From: an uncultured Actinomycetes bacterium
Lineage (GTDB): Bacteria > Actinomycetota > Actinomycetes > Mycobacteriales > Mycobacteriaceae
DNA: 64,000 nucleotides
Assembly: GCA_903884065.1 (NCBI GenBank)
Contig: CAISDL010000082.1
Coordinates: 1 to 64,000 of the forward strand
Direction: 5' to 3'
Positions 52,408 through 62,655 of this stretch are shown piece by piece. Numbering within the stretch: position 1 is the stretch's first letter; each line of letters starts with the position of its first letter. Below the pieces are notes generated by a model. That model was not told where the DNA came from. It did no database searches and saw only the letters and a list, made by a program, of their open reading frames with translations. The position numbers and the translations under genes were made by a program.

Positions 52408-53048
52408 CGGGCCATCCCGCGCTCGGCCAGAGTCTTGGCGTCCGGCCGCCGCAGGTACAGCGGAACCAGCGGATCCGGCGGGCCCGTCCAGTCGGTGACG
52501 GCCCCCGGTAGACCGGCCGGGACGGGGTGCGTCGGCCCGATCCGCGGCAGTTCGAACAGCGCGCAGTGCGCCGGCGAACCGGCCACCTGCCGCGCTCCCC
52601 CGGCAGGGACGTCAGCCGCCGCGGCGACACCGGGTCCGTCGACGCGGACTCCGTCGCGATAGCGGGCCCAATAGACCTCGCGACGGCGGGCATCGGTGAC
52701 GACCAGCACCTCACCACGGGTCTGGTTGCCGACGGCGTCCAGTGAGCACACGCCGTGCACCGGCACGCCCAGCGCGTGACCGTAGGCCGCTGCGGTGGCC
52801 ATCCCGACCCGCAGGCCGGTGAACGGACCGGGTCCGCAACCGACCACCACCGCGTCCACCGCGCGCAGCGTCATCCCCGCATCTGCCATCGCCCCAACGA
52901 CATTGGGTGTCAACAGCTCGGCGTGGGCATGCGCGTCGACGGCGATCCGCTGCGCCACGGTGTCGATCCGGCCGTCGTCGTGACGCCGCAACACCCCGAC
53001 GATCACCGCCGGCGTTGAGGTGTCGATGGCCAGCACGGTTCGGGTCAC
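52404..53048 (-). CDS. tsaB: t6A biosynthesis protein TsaB
   Basis: TVLAIDTSTPAVIVGV; VVVGCGPGPFTGLRVGMATAAAYGHALGVPVHGVCSLDAV. Confidence 0.95.
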   Translation of the reverse strand: MTRTVLAIDTSTPAVIVGVLRRHDDGRIDTVAQRIAVDAHAHAELLTPNVVGAMADAGMTLRAVDAVVVGCGPGPFTGLRVGMATAAAYGHALGVPVHGVCSLDAVGNQTRGEVLVVTDARRREVYWARYRDGVRVDGPGVAAAADVPAGGARQVAGSPAHCALFELPRIGPTHPVPAGLPGAVTDWTGPPDPLVPLYLRRPDAKTLAERGMAR

Positions 53049-53578
53049 GGCCGACTCCAGTGCCACGTCGCGGTACGGACCTCGCTGTCGGGATTACGGG
53101 TCAGCGTCACGCACAAATGATGCTCCGAGAGCCGTTCTGCCAGGCCCTCCCCCCACTCGACCACCGCGACGGCGTCATCGAGGTCGGTGTCGATGTCCAG
53201 GGAGTCGAGTTCGGCCATCAGATCCACCCCGGCGTGGTCGAGCAGTCGGTAGACGTCGACATGCACCATCGCGGGGTGCCCGCTACGCCTGGCCCGGTGG
53301 ACCCGTGCCAGCACGTAACTGGGCGAGGTGATCGGACCTTCGACATCCAGGCCGTCGGCTATTCCCTTGGCCAGTGCGGTCTTTCCCGCGCCGAGCGGAC
53401 CAGAGAGGACCACGACGTCACCGGCACGTAGCTGCCGGCCGATCCGCGCTCCGAGGCCGAAGGTGTCCTCGGCGGTCGCGAGAGACAGTTCGCCGGCGGC
53501 GGCGAGAGCCACTGCGCCGCCGTCGTTCCCGCTGTCGCCGTCGTTCCCGGTGTCGCCGGCGGGTCGCACGTCAGTCAA
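53045..53578 (-). CDS. tsaE: t6A biosynthesis ATPase TsaE
   Basis: RAGDVVVLSGPLGAGKTALAKGIADGLDVEGPITSPSYVLARVH; VVEWGEGLAERL. Start uncertain; N-terminus carries an 18-bp duplication. Confidence 0.94.
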   Translation of the reverse strand: MTDVRPAGDTGNDGDSGNDGGAVALAAAGELSLATAEDTFGLGARIGRQLRAGDVVVLSGPLGAGKTALAKGIADGLDVEGPITSPSYVLARVHRARRSGHPAMVHVDVYRLLDHAGVDLMAELDSLDIDTDLDDAVAVVEWGEGLAERLSEHHLCVTLTRNPDSEVRTATWHWSRP

Positions 53579-54737
53579 TCCGGTCTCGCAACCGCCGGGC
53601 GAATGCGACGAGGCGCGACGGGGTCGCCCGTTCGACCAATCGCACGAGGGCGTCGTTGATGACCTCGGGACGTTCCATCTGCACCAGGTGGGCGGCCCCC
53701 GGGACGATCACCAGCAGCGAGTCGGGCAGGGCGGCTGCCATCTCCTCGGAGTTGCGGACCGGGGTGAGCAGATCGCGGTCGCCGCACGCGATCAGGGTCG
53801 GGATGCGGGCCAGCACCGGCAACGCCGCGGTCTCGTCGTGGACTTCGAGTGCGTGCAGGAACTCCACCAGGGTCGCGACCGGGGTGGCGTGAATCATCTT
53901 CTCGTTGAAGGCCGCAACGCTGCGGCTGATGTGGTCGTCGCCAAAGGACGCGGTATTGAGGATCGGGCGCAGCACCGACCTGGTGGCACCCCGGGTGCGG
54001 TGCACCAGTCTGGGCGAATAGCGGGCGGCGAAGCGCACGGCCTCCAGCGCGGGGTTCTGCAGGATCTCTCCCAGCGGGGAACGGGACACACCCTGGGCGG
54101 CCGAGGAGATGATCGCGGCCCCGACGATCCGGCGGCCGTAGTTCGCGGGGAACTGCCGGGCGTGCGACAGCACCGTCATCCCGCCCATCGAATGGCCCAC
54201 CAAGACCACTGGGCCGCGGGGAACCATCACCTGCAGAATGGTCTCCAGGTCCCTGCCCAACTGCTCGACGGTGTAGGTCTCGATGGAGGCTTCGCCGGAC
54301 TGGCCGTGGCCGCGCTGATCGTAGAAGACCATCCGGACCTGTTCTCCCCAGCGCTGGGCCAGGGCGGCCCGCTGGAAGTGGAACGCCCCCATCCGCTGAC
54401 AGAAGCCGTGCGCGAAGACGACGGTCAGCGGGGCTGTCACCGGACCCACCTCGCGGACGATCAGGGGCACCCCGTCAGAGGTGGTGACCACGCAACCGCG
54501 GTCGGCGTCCAGCAGCGTGAAGTCCTCGCCCTCGTAGGCGTCGCGGAGCTCCTTGCGCCCCCGCCATGCCTTGGCGGCCGACCTGCCCGCGGCGGTGCCC
54601 ACCGCCCCGATTCCGGCGACCCCCGCCAACAGGCCGGCCTTCCTGCCGACCTCGGCCGCCGGTCTGGCCGAGGCGACGGGTTCACCCTTGCCCCGGCGGG
54701 CCAGCACCCGTTTGCGCCGTGGTTTATCGGCCGTCAT
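53571..54737 (-). CDS. Alpha/beta hydrolase (TM-anchored, Rv3421c-3423c neighbourhood)
   Basis: [63 protein letters not shown]; start [10 protein letters not shown]. Confidence 0.9.
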   Translation of the reverse strand: MTADKPRRKRVLARRGKGEPVASARPAAEVGRKAGLLAGVAGIGAVGTAAGRSAAKAWRGRKELRDAYEGEDFTLLDADRGCVVTTSDGVPLIVREVGPVTAPLTVVFAHGFCQRMGAFHFQRAALAQRWGEQVRMVFYDQRGHGQSGEASIETYTVEQLGRDLETILQVMVPRGPVVLVGHSMGGMTVLSHARQFPANYGRRIVGAAIISSAAQGVSRSPLGEILQNPALEAVRFAARYSPRLVHRTRGATRSVLRPILNTASFGDDHISRSVAAFNEKMIHATPVATLVEFLHALEVHDETAALPVLARIPTLIACGDRDLLTPVRNSEEMAAALPDSLLVIVPGAAHLVQMERPEVINDALVRLVERATPSRLVAFARRLRDRID

Positions 54738-55911
54738 CGCCGCCTCCGGTGTAGGTCCGCCGAATCCGGCCACGGGGACTCGTCACGATCTCGTAGTTGA
54801 TGGTGCCCAACAGATCCGCCCAGGTCTGGGCAGTCTGCTCGCCGGAGCCGCCGGAGCCGAACAGGATCGCCTCGTCACCCTCGGCCACGTCAGGTGACCC
54901 GGGACCGAGGTCGACCACGAACTGGTCCATGCACATCCTGCCGATGCTGGGCCGCAACCGCCCGTTGATCAGAACGTGGATACGTCCGCCGAGGGCACGG
55001 AAGACGCCGTCGGCGTAACCGACGGGTAGCAGGGCCACCGTGGTGTCGCGTTCGGCGATCCAGGTGTGCCCGTAGGAGACGCCCTCCCCGGTGGGCACCT
55101 TCTTAACCATGCCGACCTGGCATCGCAGCGTCATAGCTGGGCGCAATCCCATGTCCCCCATGTCCGGGATGGGGCTGAGTCCGTAGACCGCGATGCCGGG
55201 GCGGACCATGTCGAACCCCATATCCGGCCGGGTCATCGCTGACGGCGAGTTGGACAGGTGCGCGACCTCGAACTCGATCCCACCGCGGCGGGCTTCAGCG
55301 ATCATCGCGCTAAACCGTTGCGCCTGAAGATCATTGACGGGACTCGCAGGCTCGTCGCCGCACGCGAGGTGCGACATGATCCCGCGGACCCGCACCGCGT
55401 CGGTGGCACTGGCGCGGCGCAGCGCGTCGAGCACCTCGGGATAGTCCCGCGCACTGACTCCGTTGCGGTTCAGGCCGGTGTCAACCTTGATGGTGACCAC
55501 CGCCGTAGTGCCGGTGCGCCCGACAGCGTCGAGCAGTTCACCGACCTGCCGAACCGACGACACCCCGATCTGGACATCTGCGGCCAGTGCGGGCGCGAAG
55601 TCGGTGCGCGGCGGATGCAGCCATGACAGGACCGGGGCGGTGATGCCACCGGCGCGCAGCGCCAGCGCCTCCCCGATGGTGGCAACCCCGAGTTCGGCGG
55701 CCCCGGCCCGCACCGCGGCGCGAGCCACCTCGGTGGCGCCGTGGCCGTAACCGTCGGCCTTCACCACGGCCATGACGTCGGCCGGACCGGCGTGCTCGCG
55801 CAAAACGCTCACGTTGTGCGTGATCGCATCGAGGTCGACGACGGCCTCGCCGTTGACTGCTGCGGCGGCCGGTGTCGTCGGGGAAGTCAACGGCGTGGTC
55901 TGCATGGTCAT
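54724..55911 (-). CDS. alr: Alanine racemase
   Basis: [65 protein letters not shown]. Confidence 0.97.
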   Translation of the reverse strand: MTMQTTPLTSPTTPAAAAVNGEAVVDLDAITHNVSVLREHAGPADVMAVVKADGYGHGATEVARAAVRAGAAELGVATIGEALALRAGGITAPVLSWLHPPRTDFAPALAADVQIGVSSVRQVGELLDAVGRTGTTAVVTIKVDTGLNRNGVSARDYPEVLDALRRASATDAVRVRGIMSHLACGDEPASPVNDLQAQRFSAMIAEARRGGIEFEVAHLSNSPSAMTRPDMGFDMVRPGIAVYGLSPIPDMGDMGLRPAMTLRCQVGMVKKVPTGEGVSYGHTWIAERDTTVALLPVGYADGVFRALGGRIHVLINGRLRPSIGRMCMDQFVVDLGPGSPDVAEGDEAILFGSGGSGEQTAQTWADLLGTINYEIVTSPRGRIRRTYTGGGDDGR

Positions 55912-55943
55912 GTCACCGCTGTCGATTCTCCCAGAAGCACGCG

Positions 55944-57326
55944 TCAGTGCGCGAAGCGCTCCTCGGTGAAGTGGCCACCGGGCTTGATCTCGGCCAGGTG
56001 AGCGATCACCGCGTGCAGGTCTTCCCATAGCGAGCGAGCCAGGTCGGACGAGAACCCCTCACGCACCACCACCCGCAGAACCGAGATGTTCTCGGCTCCC
56101 TCGGGCATGGTGTACGCCGGCACCTGCCAGCCGTAGATGCGCAGCGCCGCGGAGACGTCGTACTCGTTGAAGCCGAAGTCACCGGACAGTTTGAACGCGA
56201 CCACCGGAATCTTCGAGCCGTCGGAGATGACGTCGAAATGTTCGGATTTCCGCAATTGATCGGAGAACCACAGAGCGGTGTTGGACAGCGTCTTCATCAC
56301 GTTGGTGTAGCCGGACCGGCCCAGTCGCAGGAAGTTGTAGTACTGGCCGACGACCTGATTACCGGGCCGGGAAAAGTTGAGTGTGAAGGTGGGCATGTCG
56401 CCGCCGAGATAATTCACCTTGAACACCAGTTCCTCGGGCAGCTGATCGGCGTTGCGCCACACCACGAACCCCATACCGGGATAGGTCAGGCCGTACTTGT
56501 GTCCGCTGACGTTGATCGACACCACCCGGGGAAGCCGGAAATCCCATTTCAGTCTGGGCTGCAGGAACGGGACGACGAATCCGCCACTGGCGGCGTCGAC
56601 GTGCACCGGGATGTCCAGACCCGCCTTCTTCTGAAGTTTGTTGAGTGCGGCGCAGATTTCGGCGATCGGTTCGAGTTCACCGGTATAGGTGGTGCCCAGG
56701 ATTCCGACCACCCCGATGGTGTCTTCATCGACCGCGTCGACCACCTGTTCGGGGGTGATCACGTAGCGGTCCTCCGCCATCGGCAGATACCGGGGTTCGA
56801 CCTCGAAGTATCGGCAGAACTTCTCCCACACGACCTGCACATTGGAACCCATCACCAGGTTGGGGGTACGGGCCTTCCATGCGTCAGGGTTATCGGCGGA
56901 GACGCGCTGCTTCCACCGCCATTTCAGCGCCAGGCCGGCCAGCATGACCGCCTCCGAGGATCCGACGGTGGAGGCGCCAATAGCGCTGGAGGCGTCGTCG
57001 TCGCGCAGATTCTCGGCATGGAAGAGGTCGGCAACCATTGCCACACAACGTGATTCGATGGCGGCGGTGGCCGGATACTCGTCCTTGTCGATCATGTTCT
57101 TGTCGAACGTCTCGGCCATCAACTTCTCGGCTTCCGGGTCCATCCAGGTGGTGACGAACGTCGCCAGGTTCAGCCGGGAGCTGCCGTCGAGCATCAGTTC
57201 GTCGTGGATGAACCGGTAGGCCGCGGCGGGCTCCATGGACTCGTCCGGCAGCCGCAGCGAGGGAATGGGGTCGGTGGACAACCGCCCGGTGTAGGCCGGG
57301 GCGATCGACGGGGATCGATACTTCAT
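55944..57326 (-). CDS. gadB: Glutamate decarboxylase
   Basis: [102 protein letters not shown] Lys. Confidence 0.96.
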   Translation of the reverse strand: MKYRSPSIAPAYTGRLSTDPIPSLRLPDESMEPAAAYRFIHDELMLDGSSRLNLATFVTTWMDPEAEKLMAETFDKNMIDKDEYPATAAIESRCVAMVADLFHAENLRDDDASSAIGASTVGSSEAVMLAGLALKWRWKQRVSADNPDAWKARTPNLVMGSNVQVVWEKFCRYFEVEPRYLPMAEDRYVITPEQVVDAVDEDTIGVVGILGTTYTGELEPIAEICAALNKLQKKAGLDIPVHVDAASGGFVVPFLQPRLKWDFRLPRVVSINVSGHKYGLTYPGMGFVVWRNADQLPEELVFKVNYLGGDMPTFTLNFSRPGNQVVGQYYNFLRLGRSGYTNVMKTLSNTALWFSDQLRKSEHFDVISDGSKIPVVAFKLSGDFGFNEYDVSAALRIYGWQVPAYTMPEGAENISVLRVVVREGFSSDLARSLWEDLHAVIAHLAEIKPGGHFTEERFAH

Positions 57327-57357
57327 GTGCGGCACGGGTTCTCCTCGTGGGTTGTGG

Positions 57358-58779
57358 CTACAGATGGGCGAGCGCGGAGCGGATGTGGGCAAGGATGCGG
57401 GAGGCCGACGTCGGCACCGGCGCCGGGCCGGGATCGGCGGCCGAGGCGTTGGCGGCGCGGGAGTGCACGAATGCGGCGGCCGCAGCCGCCTCCGCGGCCG
57501 GCAGTCCGGCGGCCAGCAGCGCGCCGATGATCCCGGAGAGCACATCACCGGATCCCGCGGTCGCCGCCCAGGAGCCCCCGGCCGGGTTGAGGTACACGGA
57601 GCCTCCCGGGTCAGCGATGACAGTGACGTTGCCCTTGAGCAGGACAGTGGCGCCGAGGGCGTCAGCCAGCCTGCGGGCTGCCGCCACCCGATCATCGCCC
57701 ACCGGCCCGAGACCAAATCGCGCGTACTCCCCGGCATGGGGGGTCAGCACCGTCGGAGCCTTGCGGTCGGACACGAGGCCCGGGTGCGCCGCCAGGACGG
57801 TCAGCGCATCGGCGTCGACGATGACCGGCACGTCACTGTCGAGAACGAACGTCAGGGCGGTGACCGCGGCCGCGTCGGTACCCAGTCCGGGGCCGATCGC
57901 CCACGCCTGCACCCGCCCGGCGGTCTGCACACTCGAGGCGGCCACCACCTCCGGCCAGTGCGATACCACTTCGGCCGCGGCGGGTCCGGCGTAACGCACC
58001 ATGCCCGAGGTCGCCGCGACCGCCGCACCACTGCACAGGATCGCCGCTCCCGGGTAGGCGGCGGATCCGGCCACCACACCGAGCACGCCCTGGGTGTACT
58101 TGTCGTCATGCGGCCCGGGCACCGGCCAACGGGCCTTGACGTCGGCGGCTTCCAGACCGATCAGATCGGCGCCGGGTAACTCCAGACCGATGTCGACGAG
58201 TTCGACGCGACCGCAATCGGCCAGAGCGTGAACGGGTTTGAGTCCGCCGAAGGTCACGGTGAGCGCGGCGCGGACGGCGGGCCCGCGGATCGCGCCGGTG
58301 TGGACATCGATGCCGCTGGGGATGTCGACGGCGACCACCGGGATACCCGCGCGGTCGACCGCGGCGAACACCTCGGCGGCGGGCGGACGCAGCGGCCCGG
58401 TGCCGGAGATTCCGACCACACCGTCGAGCACCAGCTCGGTACCCGCCGGAACGACCCGCACCACCCGGCCGCCCGCCGCCCGGAAAGCCCTCAGTGCGGC
58501 GGCGTGGGTGTGTTCCGGGTTGAGCAGGACCGCCGATGCCGCGGCGCCACGACGGCGCAGGAAGGTCGCCGCCCACAGCGCGTCACCACCGTTGTCACCG
58601 GAGCCGACGACCGCACAGATCCCGCGGCCAACCACCCCGCCGGTGCGGTGACGCAGTTCCTCGGCGATCGCGGAGGCCAGTCCGGTCGCGGCGCGGCGCA
58701 TCAGCGCTCCGTCGGGAAGTCCGGCCAACAGCGGCACCTCGGCGGCCCTGATCTGCTCGGCGGTGACGTAGTACCGCAT
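57358..58779 (-). CDS. nnr: Bifunctional NAD(P)H-hydrate epimerase / ADP-dependent dehydratase
   Basis: MRYYVTAEQIRAAEVPLLAG; VVGSGDNGGDALWAATFLRRRG; VLTPHAGEYARFGLGPVGDDRVAAARRLADALGATVLLKGNVTVIADPGG; AATAGSGDVLSGIIGALLAAG. Confidence 0.94.
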   Translation of the reverse strand: MRYYVTAEQIRAAEVPLLAGLPDGALMRRAATGLASAIAEELRHRTGGVVGRGICAVVGSGDNGGDALWAATFLRRRGAAASAVLLNPEHTHAAALRAFRAAGGRVVRVVPAGTELVLDGVVGISGTGPLRPPAAEVFAAVDRAGIPVVAVDIPSGIDVHTGAIRGPAVRAALTVTFGGLKPVHALADCGRVELVDIGLELPGADLIGLEAADVKARWPVPGPHDDKYTQGVLGVVAGSAAYPGAAILCSGAAVAATSGMVRYAGPAAAEVVSHWPEVVAASSVQTAGRVQAWAIGPGLGTDAAAVTALTFVLDSDVPVIVDADALTVLAAHPGLVSDRKAPTVLTPHAGEYARFGLGPVGDDRVAAARRLADALGATVLLKGNVTVIADPGGSVYLNPAGGSWAATAGSGDVLSGIIGALLAAGLPAAEAAAAAAFVHSRAANASAADPGPAPVPTSASRILAHIRSALAHL

Positions 58780-58817
58780 CAGGTTTCCGATCCCATGCCG
58801 GCGGGCTGGCCCGAGTC

Positions 58818-60686
58818 CTATTCGACGGTGACGGATTTAGCGAGATTGCGCGGCTTGTCGACGTCGTAGCCGCGGGCACGGGCCACCGAGGCGGCGAACA
58901 CCTGCAGCGGAACCGTGGATAGCAACGGCTGGAAAAGCGTTGACACCGCGGGGATCTCGATGATGTGGTCGGCGTACGGACGAACCGTCTCGTCGCCCTC
59001 CTCGGCGATCACGATGGTGACCGCGCCGCGCGCCTGGATCTCGCGGATATTGCTCAGCAGTTTGGAGTGCAGCATCGCCGCATTCTTGGGCGAGGGCATG
59101 ACGACGATGACCGGCAGGCCGTCTTCGATGAGCGCGATCGGGCCGTGCTTGAGCTCACCGGCGGCGAACCCCTCGGCGTGCATGTAGGCCAGTTCCTTGA
59201 GCTTCAACGCACCCTCGAGTGCCACCGGATAACCGACGTGACGACCGAGGAACAGAACCGCCGAGGAGTGCGCGAACTGGCGGCCCAGTTCGGCGACGTG
59301 GTCGAGGTGCCGAAGTACCTCGGCGACCAGGCCGGGCATCGATTCCAGTTCCCGGTACTCCCGGGCCACCTCATCGGGGTACTTGGTGCCGCGGGCCTGC
59401 GCCAGCGCCAGTCCCACCAGATAGTTGGCCGTGACCTGGGCCAGGAAGGTCTTGGTCGCCGCCACCCCGATCTCCGGCCCGGCGCGGGTGTAGAGCACGG
59501 CGTCGGCCTCACGCGGGATCTGGCTGCCGTTGGTGTTGCAGATCGCCAGCACCTTGGCCTTCTGCGTCTTGGCGTGCCGCACCGCTTCGAGGGTGTCCGC
59601 CGTCTCGCCGGACTGCGAGATGGCGATCACCAGGGTGCTGCGGTCCAGAACCGGGTCCCGATACCTGAATTCACTGGCGAGCTCAACTTCCACCGGAACG
59701 CGGGTCCAGTGCTCGATGGCGTACTTGGCCAGCAGGCCCGAGTGATAGGCGGTGCCGCAGGCGACGATGAAGACCTTGTCGATCTCCCGCAGTTCCTGAT
59801 CGGACAGTCGCTGCTCGTCCAGAACGATGCGACCGTCGACGAAGTGACCCAGCAGGGTGTCGGAGACCGCGGTCGGTTGCTCGGCGATCTCCTTGAGCAT
59901 GAAGTAGTCGTAACCGCCCTTCTCGGCGGCCGACAGATCCCAGTCGATGTGGAACACCCGGGCGTTGGCGGCGTCGTCATTACCGTCGAAGTCGGTGATC
60001 CGGTACCCGTCGGCGGTGATGACGACGGCCTGGTCCTGACCGAGTTCGACCGCATCACGGGTGAACTCGATGAAGGCTGCGACGTCGGAGCCCAGGAACA
60101 TCTCGTTCTCGCCGATACCGACCACCAGCGGAGTGGATCGGCGGGCGGCGACGATGGTCCCCGGATCGTCGGCATGGGCGAACACGAGGGTGAAGTGGCC
60201 CTCGAGTCGGCGCAGCACGGCCAGCACCGATTCGACGAAGTCGCCGGCTGTCGGGCCCTCCCGGTACGCGCGGGCCACCAGGTGCACGGCCACTTCGGAA
60301 TCGGTGTCGCTGGCGAACTCCACCCCTGCCGCCTCGAGTTCAGCGCGCAGCACGGTGAAATTCTCGATGATCCCGTTGTGCACGACCGCGAACTTGCCGG
60401 CGGCGTCACGGTGCGGGTGGGCGTTTCGGTCGGTGGGGCGGCCGTGGGTGGCCCACCGGGTATGTCCAATCCCGGCCGTCCCGGTCAGCACTGCGGGGTC
60501 GGTCTCGGCGAGCGCTTCTTCCAGGTTGGCCAGCCGACCGGCGCGCCGGCGCACCACCAGGCCACCGTCGCCGTCGAGCAAGGCCAGACCCGCCGAGTCG
60601 TACCCGCGGTACTCCATCCGCCGCAAGGCGTCGACCACGACATCCCGGGCGGGTCGGTGGCCGACATACGCCACGATTCCGCACAT
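58818..60686 (-). CDS. glmS: Glutamine--fructose-6-phosphate aminotransferase (isomerizing)
   Basis: MCGIVAYVGHRPARDVVVDALRRMEYRGYDSAGLAL; NPRNLAKSVTVE-type C-terminus (KPRNLAKSVTVE). Confidence 0.98.
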   Translation of the reverse strand: MCGIVAYVGHRPARDVVVDALRRMEYRGYDSAGLALLDGDGGLVVRRRAGRLANLEEALAETDPAVLTGTAGIGHTRWATHGRPTDRNAHPHRDAAGKFAVVHNGIIENFTVLRAELEAAGVEFASDTDSEVAVHLVARAYREGPTAGDFVESVLAVLRRLEGHFTLVFAHADDPGTIVAARRSTPLVVGIGENEMFLGSDVAAFIEFTRDAVELGQDQAVVITADGYRITDFDGNDDAANARVFHIDWDLSAAEKGGYDYFMLKEIAEQPTAVSDTLLGHFVDGRIVLDEQRLSDQELREIDKVFIVACGTAYHSGLLAKYAIEHWTRVPVEVELASEFRYRDPVLDRSTLVIAISQSGETADTLEAVRHAKTQKAKVLAICNTNGSQIPREADAVLYTRAGPEIGVAATKTFLAQVTANYLVGLALAQARGTKYPDEVAREYRELESMPGLVAEVLRHLDHVAELGRQFAHSSAVLFLGRHVGYPVALEGALKLKELAYMHAEGFAAGELKHGPIALIEDGLPVIVVMPSPKNAAMLHSKLLSNIREIQARGAVTIVIAEEGDETVRPYADHIIEIPAVSTLFQPLLSTVPLQVFAASVARARGYDVDKPRNLAKSVTVE

Positions 60687-60740
60687 GGTTAAACAGCCTA
60701 GTCCAGCCCTGCGGGGGCACCGGTCGGCTACGGTCGGGAG

Positions 60741-61577
60741 ATGGCCCGCACCCGCACGCTGTTCGCCACATTGACGAGGCGCGGACCGCATCAGGTGCTG
60801 CGCGGTGACCTGGGTTTCGCCGGCATTCCAGGGGTGGTCTTCACGCCCGCCTACGGGTTCCACCTGCCCGGGGTCGCTTTCGGGCACGACTGGCTCACCG
60901 ACACCGACAACTACACCGGCACCCTGGAGCACCTGGCCAGTTGGGGCATCGTCTCGGCAGCCCCGGGCACCCAGCGCGGCCCGGTCCCCTCGGTGCTCAC
61001 CCTGGCCCACGACCTCGGTGCCACGCTGGACGTGATTTCCGGAGTGCGACTCGGCCCCGGCCAGATCAGCGTGGCCCCGGAGACGCTGGGCCTGGCCGGG
61101 CACGGGTTCGGGGCGGCGGCGGCGGTCCTGGCGTCTACCGGCCCGGCGCAGGTCAAAGCAGTGGCCGCGGTCTTCCCCGCGGTGACCAAACCGTCGGCCG
61201 AGGCCGCGGCGGCGCAGTTGCAGGTACCGGGACTGGTGCTCGCCACTCCGGACGACGCGCCGTCGCTGCGCACCGACGCCCTGGAGGTGGCCGCGGCTTG
61301 GGACGGTGCGGTGCTGCGCGTGGTCAAGAAGGCCAACGCCGCCGGCCTCGCCGAGAAACGGCGCCTCACCCGACTGCTGGGCTTTCCGGGTTCCAGCGAC
61401 GACACCCAGAAGACGGTTCGCGCGCTATTGACCGGTTTCCTGCTGTTCCACCTGACCGGAGACAAGACCTACCAGGAGTTCGCCGACCCCGAAGCCGATC
61501 TGCCGCACACCGGCCGGCCTGATCCGGACGCCCCGCCGGTCACCGACGAGGACCGGATCGTCGCGCTGTTCCGTTAG
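60741..61577 (+). CDS. Dienelactone hydrolase-like alpha/beta hydrolase (Rv3438-like)
   Basis: GIPGVVFTPAYGFHLPGVAFGHDWLTDTDNYTGTLEHLASWGIVSAAPGTQRGPVPS; LAGHGFGAAAAVLAS. Confidence 0.82.
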   Translation: MARTRTLFATLTRRGPHQVLRGDLGFAGIPGVVFTPAYGFHLPGVAFGHDWLTDTDNYTGTLEHLASWGIVSAAPGTQRGPVPSVLTLAHDLGATLDVISGVRLGPGQISVAPETLGLAGHGFGAAAAVLASTGPAQVKAVAAVFPAVTKPSAEAAAAQLQVPGLVLATPDDAPSLRTDALEVAAAWDGAVLRVVKKANAAGLAEKRRLTRLLGFPGSSDDTQKTVRALLTGFLLFHLTGDKTYQEFADPEADLPHTGRPDPDAPPVTDEDRIVALFR

Positions 61578-61610
61578 CTCCCAACCAACCGGTTGGCGTA
61601 TAACCGTGTA

Positions 61611-62651
61611 ATGCGCACCGGCATCTTTCTGTCCTACGCGGGCGGCTTCCGCGACACCGTCGAGCAGGTCGTCGAATTGGAGAAGCACGGCGTCGGCATC
61701 GTCCTGGTGCCGGAGGCCTACTCGTTCGACGCGGTCAGCCAACTGGGTTACCTGGCCGCCAAGACGACCACCATCGAACTCGGCTCGGGAGTGGTTCCGC
61801 TCTACACCCGCACCCCCACCCTTCTCGCGATGACCGCCGCGGGGTTGGACTACGTCTCCGACGGCAGGTTCATGCTGGGCATCGGGACGTCGGGCCCGCA
61901 GGTGATGGAGGGTTTCCACGGTGTGCCGTTCGACGCACCGTTGGGCCGAACCCGCGAGGTCGTCGAGATCTGCCGTCAGGTGTGGCGCAGGGAACGGCTG
62001 TCGCATCAGGGCAAGCACTACCAGATTCCGCTTCCGGCCGACCGCGGGACCGGTCTCGGCAAGTCGCTGAAAATCATCAATGAGCCCGTGCGCGAGAACA
62101 TCCCGATCAGCATCGCCGCGCTTGGCCCCAAGAACGTCGAGCTGACCGCCGAGATCGCCAACGGCTGGCAGCCGGTCTTCTTTTATCCCGAGCGCGCCGA
62201 TGACGTATGGGGCGACGCCCTTCGGGCCGGAAAAGCGAAGCGCGACAGCACACTCGGCGATCTGGACGTCATGGTCGGTGTGTCGCTGGCCATCGGGGAC
62301 GATGTCGAGGACCGACTTCAGTGGGCCAAACCCCAACTGGCGCTCTACATCGGCGGCATGGGAGCCAAGGGCCGCAATTTCTACCACAACGTGGCAACCC
62401 GGTACGGGTTCGGCGACGTGGCCGATCGCGTCCAGGAGCTCTACCTCTCCGGCCGTAAGGCAGAGGCGATCGCCGCGGTGCCCGACGATCTGGTGCGAAG
62501 CGTGTCGCTGATCGGGCCGCGCGGCTACGTCAAGGAACGCGTCGCGGCGTTTCGCGAGGCCGGGGTGACAACTCTGCTGACCACTCCGGTGACAGCCGAC
62601 GGCGCCGAGTACGTCGGGTTCGTCGAGCAATTGCAGCACCTGCTCGACTGA
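61611..62651 (+). CDS. LLM class F420-dependent oxidoreductase
   Basis: MRTGIFLSYAGGFRDTVEQVVELEKHGVGIVLVPEAYSFDAVSQLGYLAAKTTTIELGSGVVPLYTRTPTLLAMTAAGLDYVSDGRFMLGIGTSGPQVMEGFHG. Confidence 0.93.
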   Translation: MRTGIFLSYAGGFRDTVEQVVELEKHGVGIVLVPEAYSFDAVSQLGYLAAKTTTIELGSGVVPLYTRTPTLLAMTAAGLDYVSDGRFMLGIGTSGPQVMEGFHGVPFDAPLGRTREVVEICRQVWRRERLSHQGKHYQIPLPADRGTGLGKSLKIINEPVRENIPISIAALGPKNVELTAEIANGWQPVFFYPERADDVWGDALRAGKAKRDSTLGDLDVMVGVSLAIGDDVEDRLQWAKPQLALYIGGMGAKGRNFYHNVATRYGFGDVADRVQELYLSGRKAEAIAAVPDDLVRSVSLIGPRGYVKERVAAFREAGVTTLLTTPVTADGAEYVGFVEQLQHLLD

Positions 62652-62655
62652 GAGG

